Below, piece by piece: positions 55,743 through 64,000 of a stretch of 64,000 bases of DNA (its first letter is position 1; each line of letters starts with the position of its first letter). Below the pieces are notes generated by a model. The model worked only from the letters and a program-made list of their open reading frames with translations, was not told where the DNA came from and did not search any database. The translations under genes were made by a program, and so were the position numbers. Source of the stretch: Belnapia mucosa (lineage in GTDB: Bacteria; Pseudomonadota; Alphaproteobacteria; Acetobacterales; Acetobacteraceae); assembly GCF_016775475.1 (NCBI RefSeq), contig NZ_JAEUXJ010000003.1, positions 62,001-126,000 on the forward strand, in the 5' to 3' direction.

Positions 55743-56500
55743 GCGGGCGTTTCCCCTCCTGGACCGCGGTTCTGGAGCAGTTCGAGCCAGTAGCTCTCCG
55801 CCCCCTTGAGATGCGCGCGCATCAGCGCGACGGCGGCCGGCGCATCGGCGCGCTCGATCGCCTCGGCCATGGCGCGATGCTGCGCCTGCGCCATGCCGGC
55901 GCGGCTGCCATCGGCGAAATAGCGCCGGCGCCGGGTGCGCGAGAGCAGGTAGAAGGAGTTGATCAGCCGCAGGAACAGCCGGTTGCGCGTGGCGGCGGCG
56001 ACGGAAAGGTGGAATTCGGCGTCGCTATCGGCGAAATTCTCGGCCGCCGCGATGCTGCGCGCGCCCACCTCCAGCGCCGCGGCGATGCGCGCCAGATCCT
56101 CCGCCTCGCGCCGCTCGCAGGCGAGCTCGGTGCCCTGGAGTTCCAGGATGCGGCGGAGGTCGATCAGCTCCGTCACCTCGCCGGCGGTCAGCGGCACGCC
56201 GAGATCGGCCCGCAGCACCAGCGCTTCCAGGCTGCCCTCGCGCTCCACGGCGCGGAGATAGATGCCGGAATTCGGCCGCCGCTCGACCATGCGGACGGTC
56301 TCGAGCACGGCGATCGCCTCCCGCACCGCATTGCGGCCAACCGCGAAGCGCTCCGCCAGCTCGCGCTCGGAGGGCAGGCGTTCGCCCGGATGGAGACGCC
56401 GCTCGGCGACAAGGCTCAGCAGCCGTCCGACGAGGTCGGAGCGCTCATCCTCCACCCGGCCACGGGCGATCCTGGCCGCCGAGGCGCCCTCTCCATCCAC
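55739..56500 (-). CDS. FadR/GntR-family regulator of the sugar-acid operon
   Basis: A 253-residue regulator with an N-terminal winged helix (about 20-90; LPSERELAERFAVGRNAVREA is the recognition region) and an all-helical FCD ligand domain with metal-type histidines (FHLSVAAATRN, QHRAMAEAIERAD, MRAHLKGA). It heads the five-gene minus-strand operon and is translationally coupled to the cycloisomerase-like gene. Two operators just upstream suggest autoregulation, probably relieved by a sugar acid. Confidence 0.9.
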   Translation of the reverse strand: MDGEGASAARIARGRVEDERSDLVGRLLSLVAERRLHPGERLPSERELAERFAVGRNAVREAIAVLETVRMVERRPNSGIYLRAVEREGSLEALVLRADLGVPLTAGEVTELIDLRRILELQGTELACERREAEDLARIAAALEVGARSIAAAENFADSDAEFHLSVAAATRNRLFLRLINSFYLLSRTRRRRYFADGSRAGMAQAQHRAMAEAIERADAPAAVALMRAHLKGAESYWLELLQNRGPGGETPA

Positions 56501-56516
56501 CCTGTTTCCATCCCTG

Positions 56517-56547
56517 AATTGGTGCTACCAGATTGGTAGGACCAGTT
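56517..56547. promoter_or_regulatory. Tandem GntR-type operators TTGGT-N3-ACCA
   Basis: Two dyads, TTGGTGCTACCA (56519-56530) and TTGGTAGGACCA (56533-56544), with centres 14 bases apart. Each matches the TNGTNNNACNA consensus of FadR-type regulators and the PdhR-like TTGGTNNNACCA. They lie 17 bases upstream of the regulator start. Confidence 0.75.
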
Positions 56548-56664
56548 GCGCTGGGCGCGCAAGCGCAAAGGCACGCTGACGCAGCTTCGCGAGGCAGCGC
56601 CGTGGCGCATGTGGCCGCGGCCCGGCCTGCACTAGGCTCGGCGCCGCTTCTGGGAGAACCCGCC

Positions 56665-57123
56665 ATGACGACCCTGATCGTGAACGGCACCGAACGCCGT
56701 TTCGACGGCGATCCCGACATGCCCCTGCTCTGGTTCCTGCGCGACGAGCTCGGCCTGACGGGCACGAAATTCGGCTGCGGCCAGGCACTCTGCGGCGCCT
56801 GCACCGTGCATGTGGACGGCAGCGCGGTGCGCGCCTGCCAGACGCCGGTCTCCGCCATCGACGGCGCCAAGGTCACCACCATCGAGGGCCTGTCGCCCGA
56901 TGGCGAGCATCCGGTGCAGGTCGCCTGGCGGGCGCTGAACGTTTCCCAATGCGGCTACTGCCAGACCGGCCAGATCATGCAGGCGGCCTCGCTGCTGAAG
57001 GACATCCCCGATCCCAGCGATGACGACATCGACACGGCGATGAGCGGCAATCTCTGCCGCTGCGGGACCTATCCGCGCATCCGCGCCGCCATCAAGCAGG
57101 CAGCCAAGGGGGGCCGGCCATGA
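56665..57123 (+). CDS. [2Fe-2S] small subunit of molybdenum hydroxylase (IorA-like)
   Basis: A 152-residue protein with two iron-sulfur domains. The plant-type cluster motif is [13 protein letters not shown] plus the later Cys; the helical domain has [11 protein letters not shown] and [13 protein letters not shown]. It transfers electrons from the Mo subunit encoded next, with which it overlaps by ATGA. GGGAG precedes ATG 56665. Confidence 0.93.
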   Translation: MTTLIVNGTERRFDGDPDMPLLWFLRDELGLTGTKFGCGQALCGACTVHVDGSAVRACQTPVSAIDGAKVTTIEGLSPDGEHPVQVAWRALNVSQCGYCQTGQIMQAASLLKDIPDPSDDDIDTAMSGNLCRCGTYPRIRAAIKQAAKGGRP

Positions 57124-59390
57124 TCGCCAATCTCAGCCGCCGCGGGTTGCTGGGCGGCATCGCCGCCGGCGGCCTCGTCCTCGGCATCGGCCTGCCGGCC
57201 GCACGGGGGCAACAGCAGCAGCGTTTCGGTGCCGATGGCATGCCGAATGGCTGGCGCGACGACCCGCGCCTTTTCGTCGCCATCGCCGAGGACGGCATCG
57301 TCACCATCACCTGCCACCGGCAGGAGATGGGCCAGGGCGTCCGTACCTCCATCCCCATGGTCATCGCCGAGGAGCTGGAGGCGGACTGGTCCAAGGTCCG
57401 CGTCACCCAGGCGCCGGGCGATGAGGCGCGCTTCGGCAACCAGGACACCGACGGCTCCCGCAGCCTGCGCCACTTCTTCACGCCGATGCGCCATGCCGGC
57501 GCCGCGGCGCGGACCATGCTGGAAGCCGCGGCGGCGAAGCAATGGGGCGTCCCGGCCGAGGAGGTGCGCGCCGCGAACCATGCCGTGCTGCATGAGAAGT
57601 CCGGCCGCAGCCTCGGCTTCGGCGCCCTCGCCAGGGCGGCGGCCGAGATGCCGGTGCCGGACCGCACCACACTGCGGCTGAAGGACCCGGCGAGCTTCCG
57701 CCTGATCGGCAAGGACACGGTGGGGCTGCTCGACAACCACGACATCACCACCGGCCGTGCCGGCTACGGCATCGATGCCCGGGTCGAGGGCATGCTCCAT
57801 GCCGTCGTCGCCCGCCCGCCGGTCTTCGGCGGCAAGGTGACCTCCTTCGACGCCGCCGAGGCGCTGGCGGTGCCCGGCGTGGTCAAGGTGGTGGCGATCG
57901 ACGCGCCGGCGATCCCCTCGGAATTCCAGCCGCTCGGCGGCATCGCTGTCATCGCCCGCAATACCTGGGCGGCGATGCAGGGACGCGACAAGCTGAAGAT
58001 TACCTGGGATGACGGCCCGCATGCCGTCTATTCCTCCGACACCTACCGGGCGCAGTTGCAGGAAGCGGCGCGCAAGCCGGGCAAGGTCGTGCGCAGTGCC
58101 GGCGATGTGGACCGCGCCTTGGCCGGTGCCGCGAAGCGCGTCGAGGCCGAATACTACATCCCGCACCTTGCGCAGACGCCGCTGGAGCCGCCCGCCGCGC
58201 TGGTCCGCATCCGGGACGGGCAGTGCGAGGCCTGGGCCTGCACCCAGGCGCCGCAGGCCACGCGCACCCGGCTGGCGCAGCGGCTGAAACTCCCCGAGGA
58301 CAAGGTCACCGTCCATGTGACCCTGCTCGGCGGCGGCTTCGGCCGGAAGTCGAAGCCCGACTTTGTGCTGGAAGCGGGGCTATGCAGCCAAGCGATGGAT
58401 GGCGCGCCGGTGAAGCTCACCTGGACCCGCGAGGACGACCTGCATCACGGCTTCTACCACACCGTCTCGGTCGAGCGGCTGGAGGCAGGGCTGGATGCGG
58501 ATGGCAAGCCGGTCGCATGGCTGCATCGCAGCGTGGCACCCACTATCGGATCGATCTTCGCGCCCGACCCGAAGCATGAGCTGCCGCTCGAGCTCGGCAT
58601 GGGGATGGTCAACCTGCCCTTCCCCATCCCGAATATCCGGATGGAGAATCCGGAAGCGGTGGCGCATGCGCGGATCGGCTGGTTCCGCTCCGTCTCCAAC
58701 ATCCCGCATGCCTTCGCCATCCAGTCCTTCGTGGCGGAGCTGGCCCATGCGGCGGGCCGCGATCCGAAGGACTATCTGCTGGAGCTGATCGGGCCGCCGC
58801 GCCTCTATGACCCGACTGATCTCGGCGATGTCTGGAACCATGGCGAGGATCCGAAGCGCTACCCGATCGATACTGGCCGGCTGCGCCGGGTGGTCGAGGC
58901 GGCGGCGGAGGGCATCGGCTGGGGCAGGGCCATGCCCCAGGGCAGCGGGCTGGGCCTCGCCGGGCATTACAGCTTCGTCTCCTATGTCGCCGCGGCGGTG
59001 GAGGTGAAGATGGGCAGCCGTGGGGAGATCAGCTTCCCCCGCGTCGACATCGCCATCGATTGCGGGCCGCAGGTGAATCCGGAACGCATCCGCTCGCAGA
59101 TGGAAGGCGCCGTCGTCATGGGCACCGGCCTCGCCCTCTCGGCCGAGGTCAGCTTCAAGGATGGCCGGGTGCAGCAGAACAACTTCGACGCCTATGAGCT
59201 GACCCGCATCGACAGCGCGCCGCGCGAGATTCGCGTCCATCTGCTGCCCTCGCGCGACTACAGCCAGCCGCTCGGCGGCGTCGGCGAACCGGGCGTGCCG
59301 CCCGTCGCGCCGGCCATCGCCAATGCGGTCTTCGCCGCCACCGGCAAGCGGATCCGGCAGCTGCCGATCCGCGACCAGCTGACGACGTGA
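57120..59390 (+). CDS. Molybdopterin large subunit, isoquinoline 1-oxidoreductase beta type (IorB-like)
   Basis: A 756-residue Mo hydroxylase subunit. The twin-arginine signal [13 protein letters not shown] (S6-R7-R8) indicates folding before Tat export. It shows [33 protein letters not shown], and the catalytic glutamate in [12 protein letters not shown]. Two-subunit enzymes of this type pass electrons to cytochromes and act on N-heterocycles or aldehydes. The substrate is unknown. Confidence 0.92.
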   Translation: MIANLSRRGLLGGIAAGGLVLGIGLPAARGQQQQRFGADGMPNGWRDDPRLFVAIAEDGIVTITCHRQEMGQGVRTSIPMVIAEELEADWSKVRVTQAPGDEARFGNQDTDGSRSLRHFFTPMRHAGAAARTMLEAAAAKQWGVPAEEVRAANHAVLHEKSGRSLGFGALARAAAEMPVPDRTTLRLKDPASFRLIGKDTVGLLDNHDITTGRAGYGIDARVEGMLHAVVARPPVFGGKVTSFDAAEALAVPGVVKVVAIDAPAIPSEFQPLGGIAVIARNTWAAMQGRDKLKITWDDGPHAVYSSDTYRAQLQEAARKPGKVVRSAGDVDRALAGAAKRVEAEYYIPHLAQTPLEPPAALVRIRDGQCEAWACTQAPQATRTRLAQRLKLPEDKVTVHVTLLGGGFGRKSKPDFVLEAGLCSQAMDGAPVKLTWTREDDLHHGFYHTVSVERLEAGLDADGKPVAWLHRSVAPTIGSIFAPDPKHELPLELGMGMVNLPFPIPNIRMENPEAVAHARIGWFRSVSNIPHAFAIQSFVAELAHAAGRDPKDYLLELIGPPRLYDPTDLGDVWNHGEDPKRYPIDTGRLRRVVEAAAEGIGWGRAMPQGSGLGLAGHYSFVSYVAAAVEVKMGSRGEISFPRVDIAIDCGPQVNPERIRSQMEGAVVMGTGLALSAEVSFKDGRVQQNNFDAYELTRIDSAPREIRVHLLPSRDYSQPLGGVGEPGVPPVAPAIANAVFAATGKRIRQLPIRDQLTT

Positions 59391-59401
59391 GGAGACGGGC
59401 G

Positions 59402-59803
59402 ATGACCGCATTCCGCAGCCTGCTGGCCGCCGCGGCGCTCTGCGCCGGGCCGGCGCTCGCCTCCCCCTGCACCGATCAGGCGGATGCGCTGGATCGGCAG
59501 CTCTCCGGCACCGCGGATGCCGCCGTCTCCGCCTCCTCGGGCGGGCAGGGCGTCGCCGCGGCGCGGGAGAGCCAGGCGGTGCAGCCGCCGCCGGGCAACC
59601 AGCCCGCCCCGCCGAGCGGCCCCTTCCAGTCCCCGCCGCGCGAGGCCCAGGCGACGCAGCGCGCCGCCGATGCCGGCGCCGCCGGGGACCGGGTGGTCCA
59701 GGCCAAGGCGACGGTCAACCGGGCGCGGGAGCTGGCCGGGCGGGGCGACGAGGCGGCCTGCCTCGGCGCCATCGCCGAGGCGCGGCGGCAGATGGGACCC
59801 TAG
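59402..59803 (+). CDS. Small exported protein of unknown function
   Basis: A 133-residue protein. The signal peptide MTAFRSLLAAAALCAGPALA is cleaved near ASPC. The mature part has a Cys near each end (C23, C126), a Pro/Gln-rich linker and a helical Ala-rich tail (AKATVNRARELAGRGDEAA). I recognise no family. ATG 59402 has AGGAG seven bases upstream. It starts 12 bases after the Mo subunit, so it may be co-expressed with it. It overlaps the diguanylate cyclase by four bases tail to tail. Confidence 0.7.
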   Translation: MTAFRSLLAAAALCAGPALASPCTDQADALDRQLSGTADAAVSASSGGQGVAAARESQAVQPPPGNQPAPPSGPFQSPPREAQATQRAADAGAAGDRVVQAKATVNRARELAGRGDEAACLGAIAEARRQMGP

Positions 59804-61323
59804 ACCGAAACCCGGTCCCGCCGCGCCGCAGCATTCTGCCGCTTCGCCGCATAGAGCGCGGAATCCGCGAGCGCGATCGCCGTCTCGAACCTCTCGGCAT
59901 CGCGCGGCATCAGCGCGAGGCCGAGGCTGCAGCCGAGGCGGAGCGGCCCGGCCTCGGTCGGCACGCCGGCGCGGAGCATGGCGTTCAGCCGGGCCCCGAC
60001 CTCCCGCGCCGCGGCTTCCATCCGCTCCGCCGGGCCGGTGAGGCAGATCAGGAACTCGTCGCCGCCCATGCGGATGGCGGCATCCTCGGCGCGCAGATGC
60101 TCCCGCAGCCAGAGGCCGATGCCGCGCAGCACCGCATCGCCCGCGGCATGGCCATGGGCATCATTGATCGGCTTGAACCCGTCGAGGTCGAGCGCGACCA
60201 CGGCGCATCCCACCGGCCGGGCCGGCTGGGCCGCCTGCCAGGCCGCGAAGCCGGCGCGGTTCAGCAGGCCGGTCAGCGGGTCGCGCCAGGCCTGGTCGCG
60301 CAATTGCTCGATCTGCCGGGCCATGTCGCTGCCGCCGCTGGCGCCCAGCACGCGCTGGATCGTCGCCCGCACCCGCATCGCATACCAACCTGCCAGCATC
60401 CCGCCCAGCACCGCTAGGACGAGGCTGCCGAGGCCGAGCTGAAGCGCGAGACCGCGGAGCGGGGCGAGGACCGCGGCGCGATCCGCCTGCCCCACCACCA
60501 CCCAGCCGAGGGTCGGGCGATCCGACGCGCCTTCCGCCCGGGCGAAGCCGAAGAGGCCGGGGGACTGGCCAGGCAGGGCCGCCTCCAGCCAGCCGCCATC
60601 CTGCCGCGCAATGGGCCAGGGCCGGCCGCGCTCGCCCTCCGGGCCCAGCAACACGATGCCATCGCTGCCGAGCACGCGGAGCTCCGGCGCCGGCTGCCAT
60701 GGCGCGAGGCCGTTCAGCTCGCGCCGCACGCCCTCCGCCCAGCGCCAGGTCAGGTGGCCCGCAATCACGCCGACCACTTGCCCATCCGCCGCATGGACCG
60801 GCGCCGCGGCATCGACGAAATAGGCATCCGCGCCGCCGCCCTGCTCCTCGGGCAGCAGCTTCGCCAGCAGCACGGCGCTATGGACATCGCCCAGATAGGG
60901 GCCGGCGAGGCCGGGGCGGAACCAGGGCCGGGCGGAGACATCCATCCCCTCCAGCAAACCGTTCGTGGCCGCGATCACCCGGCCATCGGCGCCGGTGAAG
61001 CCGATCCAGGAGAAGGTGGGCGAGCGCGCCTGCAGGTCCTCGAGCAGGCGGCGGGCCATGGGCGGGTCGGCCGGCTGCCGCTCGAAAACCTCGAACCGCG
61101 CCAGCATCCCGACATCGCGCGCCCAATCGGCGAGGCCTGATTCGAGCCGCTGGGCCATGACATCGGCATAGCCCGTGAGCCGCATCCCGGTTTCGGCCAG
61201 CAGCCGCGCGCGTTCCTGCTGCAGCAGCATGGCGGAGCCGAGGCCGCCCACCAGCGCACAGAGCAGAGCGACGGCAACACCATGGCGCCAACCGGGACCA
61301 AGCCGGGACCTGTTCCGATTCAT
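59800..61323 (-). CDS. Membrane-bound diguanylate cyclase, GGDEF domain
   Basis: A 507-residue enzyme making cyclic di-GMP. A first helix is at about 15-33, an extracytoplasmic Cache-like sensor domain at about 40-280 (FSWIGFTGADGRVIAATNG...), the second helix at about 295-315, and a GGDEF domain with intact GGDEF at 420-424. The inhibitory I-site RAED at 411-414 is spaced exactly five residues before it, so product feedback is expected. There is no EAL domain. The start is taken at the ATG just before helix 1. Confidence 0.93.
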   Translation of the reverse strand: MNRNRSRLGPGWRHGVAVALLCALVGGLGSAMLLQQERARLLAETGMRLTGYADVMAQRLESGLADWARDVGMLARFEVFERQPADPPMARRLLEDLQARSPTFSWIGFTGADGRVIAATNGLLEGMDVSARPWFRPGLAGPYLGDVHSAVLLAKLLPEEQGGGADAYFVDAAAPVHAADGQVVGVIAGHLTWRWAEGVRRELNGLAPWQPAPELRVLGSDGIVLLGPEGERGRPWPIARQDGGWLEAALPGQSPGLFGFARAEGASDRPTLGWVVVGQADRAAVLAPLRGLALQLGLGSLVLAVLGGMLAGWYAMRVRATIQRVLGASGGSDMARQIEQLRDQAWRDPLTGLLNRAGFAAWQAAQPARPVGCAVVALDLDGFKPINDAHGHAAGDAVLRGIGLWLREHLRAEDAAIRMGGDEFLICLTGPAERMEAAAREVGARLNAMLRAGVPTEAGPLRLGCSLGLALMPRDAERFETAIALADSALYAAKRQNAAARRDRVSV

Positions 61324-61459
61324 TCCATTCCTGCACGAAAAAGGAGCCGATGCGGATCGAATTTCTAGCATGGGTTGTGATGCATGGCATCTATTTCCCT
61401 TTGGTTGCGCTATGGCAGATGCTCCTCTTGCTCCCCGACCCCTGTTAGACGGCTGGCGC

Positions 61460-63415
61460 ATGTCCCTTCTCGACCGCATCCGCCGCGCCGCGCGGCAGGA
61501 GCAATTCCTCGATGTGCTGCCGGCCGAGACGGCCATGGCCCGCTTCCAGGCCGCCCTCGACCTCTCCCCCCTCCCGGCCGAGGCGGTGCCGTTGGCCGAG
61601 GCGCTCGGCCGCGTCACGGCGGGGCCGGTCACCGCCGCCGCCGATGCGCCGCCCTTCGACCGCGCCTCGGTCGATGGATTCGCGCTGCGCGCTGCCGATA
61701 CGCTCGGCGCCACCGAGGCCGCGCCGCGCCGGCTGCGGCTGAATGCCGAGCTGCTGGCCTGCGGGGTCGCGCCGGGCCTCACGGTGGAGGCGGGGACGGC
61801 CACCGCCATCGCCACCGGCGGCGTCATCCCCCGCGGCGCCGATGCGGTGGTGATGGTCGAGCATACCGAGGCCGAGGAGGGACCGGAGGGTCCGGTGGTG
61901 CTGATCCGCCGCCCTGCCCTGCCCGGCCAGGCCATCGCCCATGCCGGCAGTGACATCGCCCGTGGCGAGACCCTGTTGCGCGCCGCCACCTGCATCACCA
62001 GCCGGGAGATCGGCATGCTGGCCGCGGCCGGCCTCGCCACCGTGCCGGTGGTGCGGCGACCGCGCATTGCCATCCTCTCCACGGGTGACGAACTGGTGCC
62101 GCCCGGCGCGCCGCTGCCGCCGGGCGGCATCTATGACAGCAATGCCGCCATCCTCGCCGCCGCCGTCGCCGAGCATGGCGGCGAGCCGGTGCCGATGGGC
62201 ATCTTCCGCGACGACGAAGCGGCGCTGGAGGGCGCGCTGCGCCGGGCGCTCGATCTGGCCGATATGGTGGTGATGTCGGGCGGCACCTCGAAGGGCGCCG
62301 GCGATGTCTCGCACCGGATCCTCGCCCGGCTGCCGCCGCCCGGCGTGCTGGTGCATGGCGTGGCGCTGAAGCCGGGCAAGCCGCTCTGCCTCGGCGCCGT
62401 GGAACGGAAGCCGGTTGTGGTGCTGCCGGGATTCCCGACCAGCGCCGTCTTCACCTTCCAGGAATTCGCCGTGCCGGTGATCCGGGCCATGGCTGGCCTG
62501 CCGCCCCGGACCGATGCCACCACCGAGGCCTGGCTGGCCATCCGCACCCCGAGCGAGGCCGGCCGCACCGAATACGTCATGGTCTCGCTCGCCGAGGATG
62601 CCGAGGGCGGGCTGGCCGCCTGGCCGCTCGGCAAGGGATCGGGCAGCGTCACCGCCTTCTCCCAGGCGGATGGCTTCTTCGCCATCGACGCTGCCGAGGC
62701 CGGCGCCGCGGCCGGCAGCCTGCAGCGCATCCGCCTGATCGGCGGGGCGCATCGCCTGCCGGACCTCACCATCATCGGCAGCCATTGCACCGGGCTGGAT
62801 GCGGTCCTCGACCTGCTGGCGGCGGAGGGGGTGCGGGCGCGCAGCCTCGCGGTCGGCAGCCTGGGCGGGCTGGCGGCGGCGAAGCGGGGCGAATGCGACT
62901 TGGCGCCGGCGCATCTGCTGAAGGCCGAGACGGGGGAGTACAACCGGCCCTTCCTCGCCCCCGGCCTGCGGCTGGTCCCCGGCTGGCGGCGGGTGCAGGG
63001 GGTGGTGTTCCGCCCGGGCGATGCCCGCTTCGCCGGGCTATCCGGGCCGGAGGCGGTGCGCCGCGCGGCGGCCGACCCGGCGCTGCTGCTGGTCAACCGC
63101 AATGCCGGATCGGGCACCCGCATCCTGCTGGACGGGCTGCTCGGCGGGGCGCGGCCGCCCGGCTATGCCAACCAGCCGAAATCGCACAATGCCGTCGCCG
63201 CCGCCGTGGCCCAGGGCCGGGCCGATTGGGGCGTGGCGACCGCCAGCGTGGCGGCGGCCTATGGCCTCGGCGTCGCCCCGCTCGCCGATGAGCATTACGA
63301 CTTCTTCCTGCCCGAGGCGCGGGCCGAGCGTCCGGCGGTGCGCGCCTTCCTCGCCACCCTGGCCAGTGAGGCGGCGCGGGCGCGGCTCCGGGCACTCGGC
63401 TTCACGCCCGCCTGA
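61460..63415 (+). CDS. MoeA-type molybdopterin molybdotransferase fused to a PBP-like domain
   Basis: A 651-residue fusion. Residues about 20-405 are MoeA-like: APPFDRASVDGFALRA, ILSTGDELVPPG, GGIYDSNAAIL, SGGTSKGAGDVS and LPGFPTSAVFTFQ. Residues about 430-640 are a periplasmic-binding-protein-like fold (SHCTGLDAVLDLLAAEG...NRNAGSGTRILLDGLL). Such fusions may sense or deliver molybdate for Mo insertion. ATG 61412 is a possible earlier start. The molybdoenzymes at 44.6 and 56.7 kb would be clients. Confidence 0.87.
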   Translation: MSLLDRIRRAARQEQFLDVLPAETAMARFQAALDLSPLPAEAVPLAEALGRVTAGPVTAAADAPPFDRASVDGFALRAADTLGATEAAPRRLRLNAELLACGVAPGLTVEAGTATAIATGGVIPRGADAVVMVEHTEAEEGPEGPVVLIRRPALPGQAIAHAGSDIARGETLLRAATCITSREIGMLAAAGLATVPVVRRPRIAILSTGDELVPPGAPLPPGGIYDSNAAILAAAVAEHGGEPVPMGIFRDDEAALEGALRRALDLADMVVMSGGTSKGAGDVSHRILARLPPPGVLVHGVALKPGKPLCLGAVERKPVVVLPGFPTSAVFTFQEFAVPVIRAMAGLPPRTDATTEAWLAIRTPSEAGRTEYVMVSLAEDAEGGLAAWPLGKGSGSVTAFSQADGFFAIDAAEAGAAAGSLQRIRLIGGAHRLPDLTIIGSHCTGLDAVLDLLAAEGVRARSLAVGSLGGLAAAKRGECDLAPAHLLKAETGEYNRPFLAPGLRLVPGWRRVQGVVFRPGDARFAGLSGPEAVRRAAADPALLLVNRNAGSGTRILLDGLLGGARPPGYANQPKSHNAVAAAVAQGRADWGVATASVAAAYGLGVAPLADEHYDFFLPEARAERPAVRAFLATLASEAARARLRALGFTPA

Positions 63416-63572
63416 ACTCCCCTCCATGCGGCACCCCGGGCCGCGGATCGGGAGGTGGTTCATGGCGGTCCGAAGGAGTCCGAGGCGGAGTATCCGGCGA
63501 CGGGCATCCGGCGAAGACACTCCGACCGGGGGCGGATGGCCGCCCGCCGGATCGATAGGAAGGTCTTGACTG

Positions 63573-64000
63573 GTGCCGCCATCCCCCGCGCAACGATTTC
63601 CCCTGGGTTCCCTCATCGTCATCGCGGCCGTCCTGGGCGGCAGTGCGGCGGCCTTCGCCTATACGGCAGGCTGGCTCTCGCCGGAGCGGCTGTCGCGCGA
63701 GCGGGTGCTGGCCGGGCTGAGCCCGCCGGGAGGGCCGGCGCCGGGCCGAAGGCGGAACCATGTCAGGGGAATCTGCTTCACCGGCAGCTTCGAGGCCAAT
63801 GGCGCCGGCGCCGCCCTGTCGCGCGCACGGGTCCTGGCGGCCGGGTCCTACCCCGTCATCGGCCGCTTCAACCTGAGCGGTGCCGATCTCGCGGAGCCCG
63901 ATGCCAAGGCCCGCGTGCGTGGGCTGAGCCTGCGCATCGCCGCACCCGACGGGTCGGAATGGCGCACCGCCATGATCACCGCGCCGGTCTTCCCGGTGGC
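63573..64000 (+). CDS. Catalase-family peroxidase, 5' part
   Basis: The first 142 residues are present; the gene runs off the right edge. A GTG start with AGGAAGG about nine bases upstream is followed by one membrane helix (LIVIAAVLGGSAAAFAYTAGWL). The haem-pocket histidine block HVRGICFTGSFEANG and RARVLAAGSYPVIGRFNLSG match SrpA-like catalase-related peroxidases, which are smaller than true catalases and often paired with cytochrome b561. The 157-base gap upstream shows no other gene. Confidence 0.82.
   Translation, partial: MPPSPAQRFPLGSLIVIAAVLGGSAAAFAYTAGWLSPERLSRERVLAGLSPPGGPAPGRRRNHVRGICFTGSFEANGAGAALSRARVLAAGSYPVIGRFNLSGADLAEPDAKARVRGLSLRIAAPDGSEWRTAMITAPVFPV

Noticed and set aside
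61325..61459. Molybdenum cofactor riboswitch ahead of the MoeA fusion
   Set aside because: The stretch is relatively AT-rich but I could not fold the multi-stem architecture of that class.

Overview
The window is about 70 percent GC, nearly fully coding, and uses many GTG, TTG and even CTG starts and ATGA/TGATG stop-start overlaps. CcrM, an FdxA-type 7Fe ferredoxin, CarD, an F0 operon with both b' and b subunits and no F1 genes beside it, many orphan periplasmic receptors (TRAP, Bug/TctC, families 1 and 5), CoxL/IorB-type molybdoenzymes and Mla genes together point to an alphaproteobacterium, most likely an Acetobacteraceae of the Roseomonas type. This assignment is inference from gene content. 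The window reads as chromosomal core with accessory metabolic cassettes. I saw no rRNA, tRNA, CRISPR array, transposase, integrase or phage gene.

Layout. 1-5.4 kb: a PA0069-type radical SAM protein (cut by the window edge), a pair of arsenosugar-type glycosyltransferases overlapping a ClC antiporter, a structured 79-bp intergenic element, a DJ-1/PfpI protein and an MFS transporter. 5.4-11.2 kb, minus strand: panE, a CarD regulator with a long Lys/Ala/Pro tail, fdxA, an S4 RNA-binding protein and a Suv3-like helicase with a disordered tail. 11.4-18.4 kb, plus strand: MFS, CFA-type methyltransferase, dnaB (two DnaA-box-like sites just upstream), alr, mlaE, mlaF and a 69-residue protein. 18.5-23 kb: orphan ABC receptor, TauD-type dioxygenase, cupin, rnhB, ccrM. 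23.1-28 kb: chemoreceptor (-), M20 peptidase (+), small EamA-like protein (+), mutY (-). 28-33.8 kb, plus: DUF721, DsbA-like, and a 1550-residue SMC. 33.8-36.9 kb: orphan histidine kinase (-) and ABC exporter (+). 36.9-39.6 kb: F0 operon atpI-atpB-atpE-atpF'-atpF with a recognisable promoter and terminator. 39.6-44.6 kb: family-5 receptor, two paralogous TakP-like TRAP receptors, beta-hydroxyacid dehydrogenase. 44.6-51.4 kb: orphan CoxL-type subunit (-), RND adaptor and pump (+). 51.4-56.5 kb, minus: a five-gene sugar-acid operon headed by a FadR/GntR regulator. 56.7-64 kb: two-subunit IorAB-type oxidoreductase, small exported protein, diguanylate cyclase (-), MoeA-PBP fusion, and the start of a catalase-family peroxidase.

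How genes work together. The clearest functional units are the F0 sector operon, the sugar-acid operon (regulator, two enolase-superfamily enzymes, D-2-hydroxyacid dehydrogenase, Bug receptor) with tandem TTGGT-N3-ACCA operators, the MlaEF pair, the RND adaptor/pump pair, and molybdenum enzymes close to a MoeA-type cofactor gene. The most unusual observation is in SMC. Both coiled-coil arms carry three copies of an exact 90-residue repeat. The protein is about 360 residues (four repeat units) longer than a usual bacterial SMC, as if both arms had been lengthened by the same amount.
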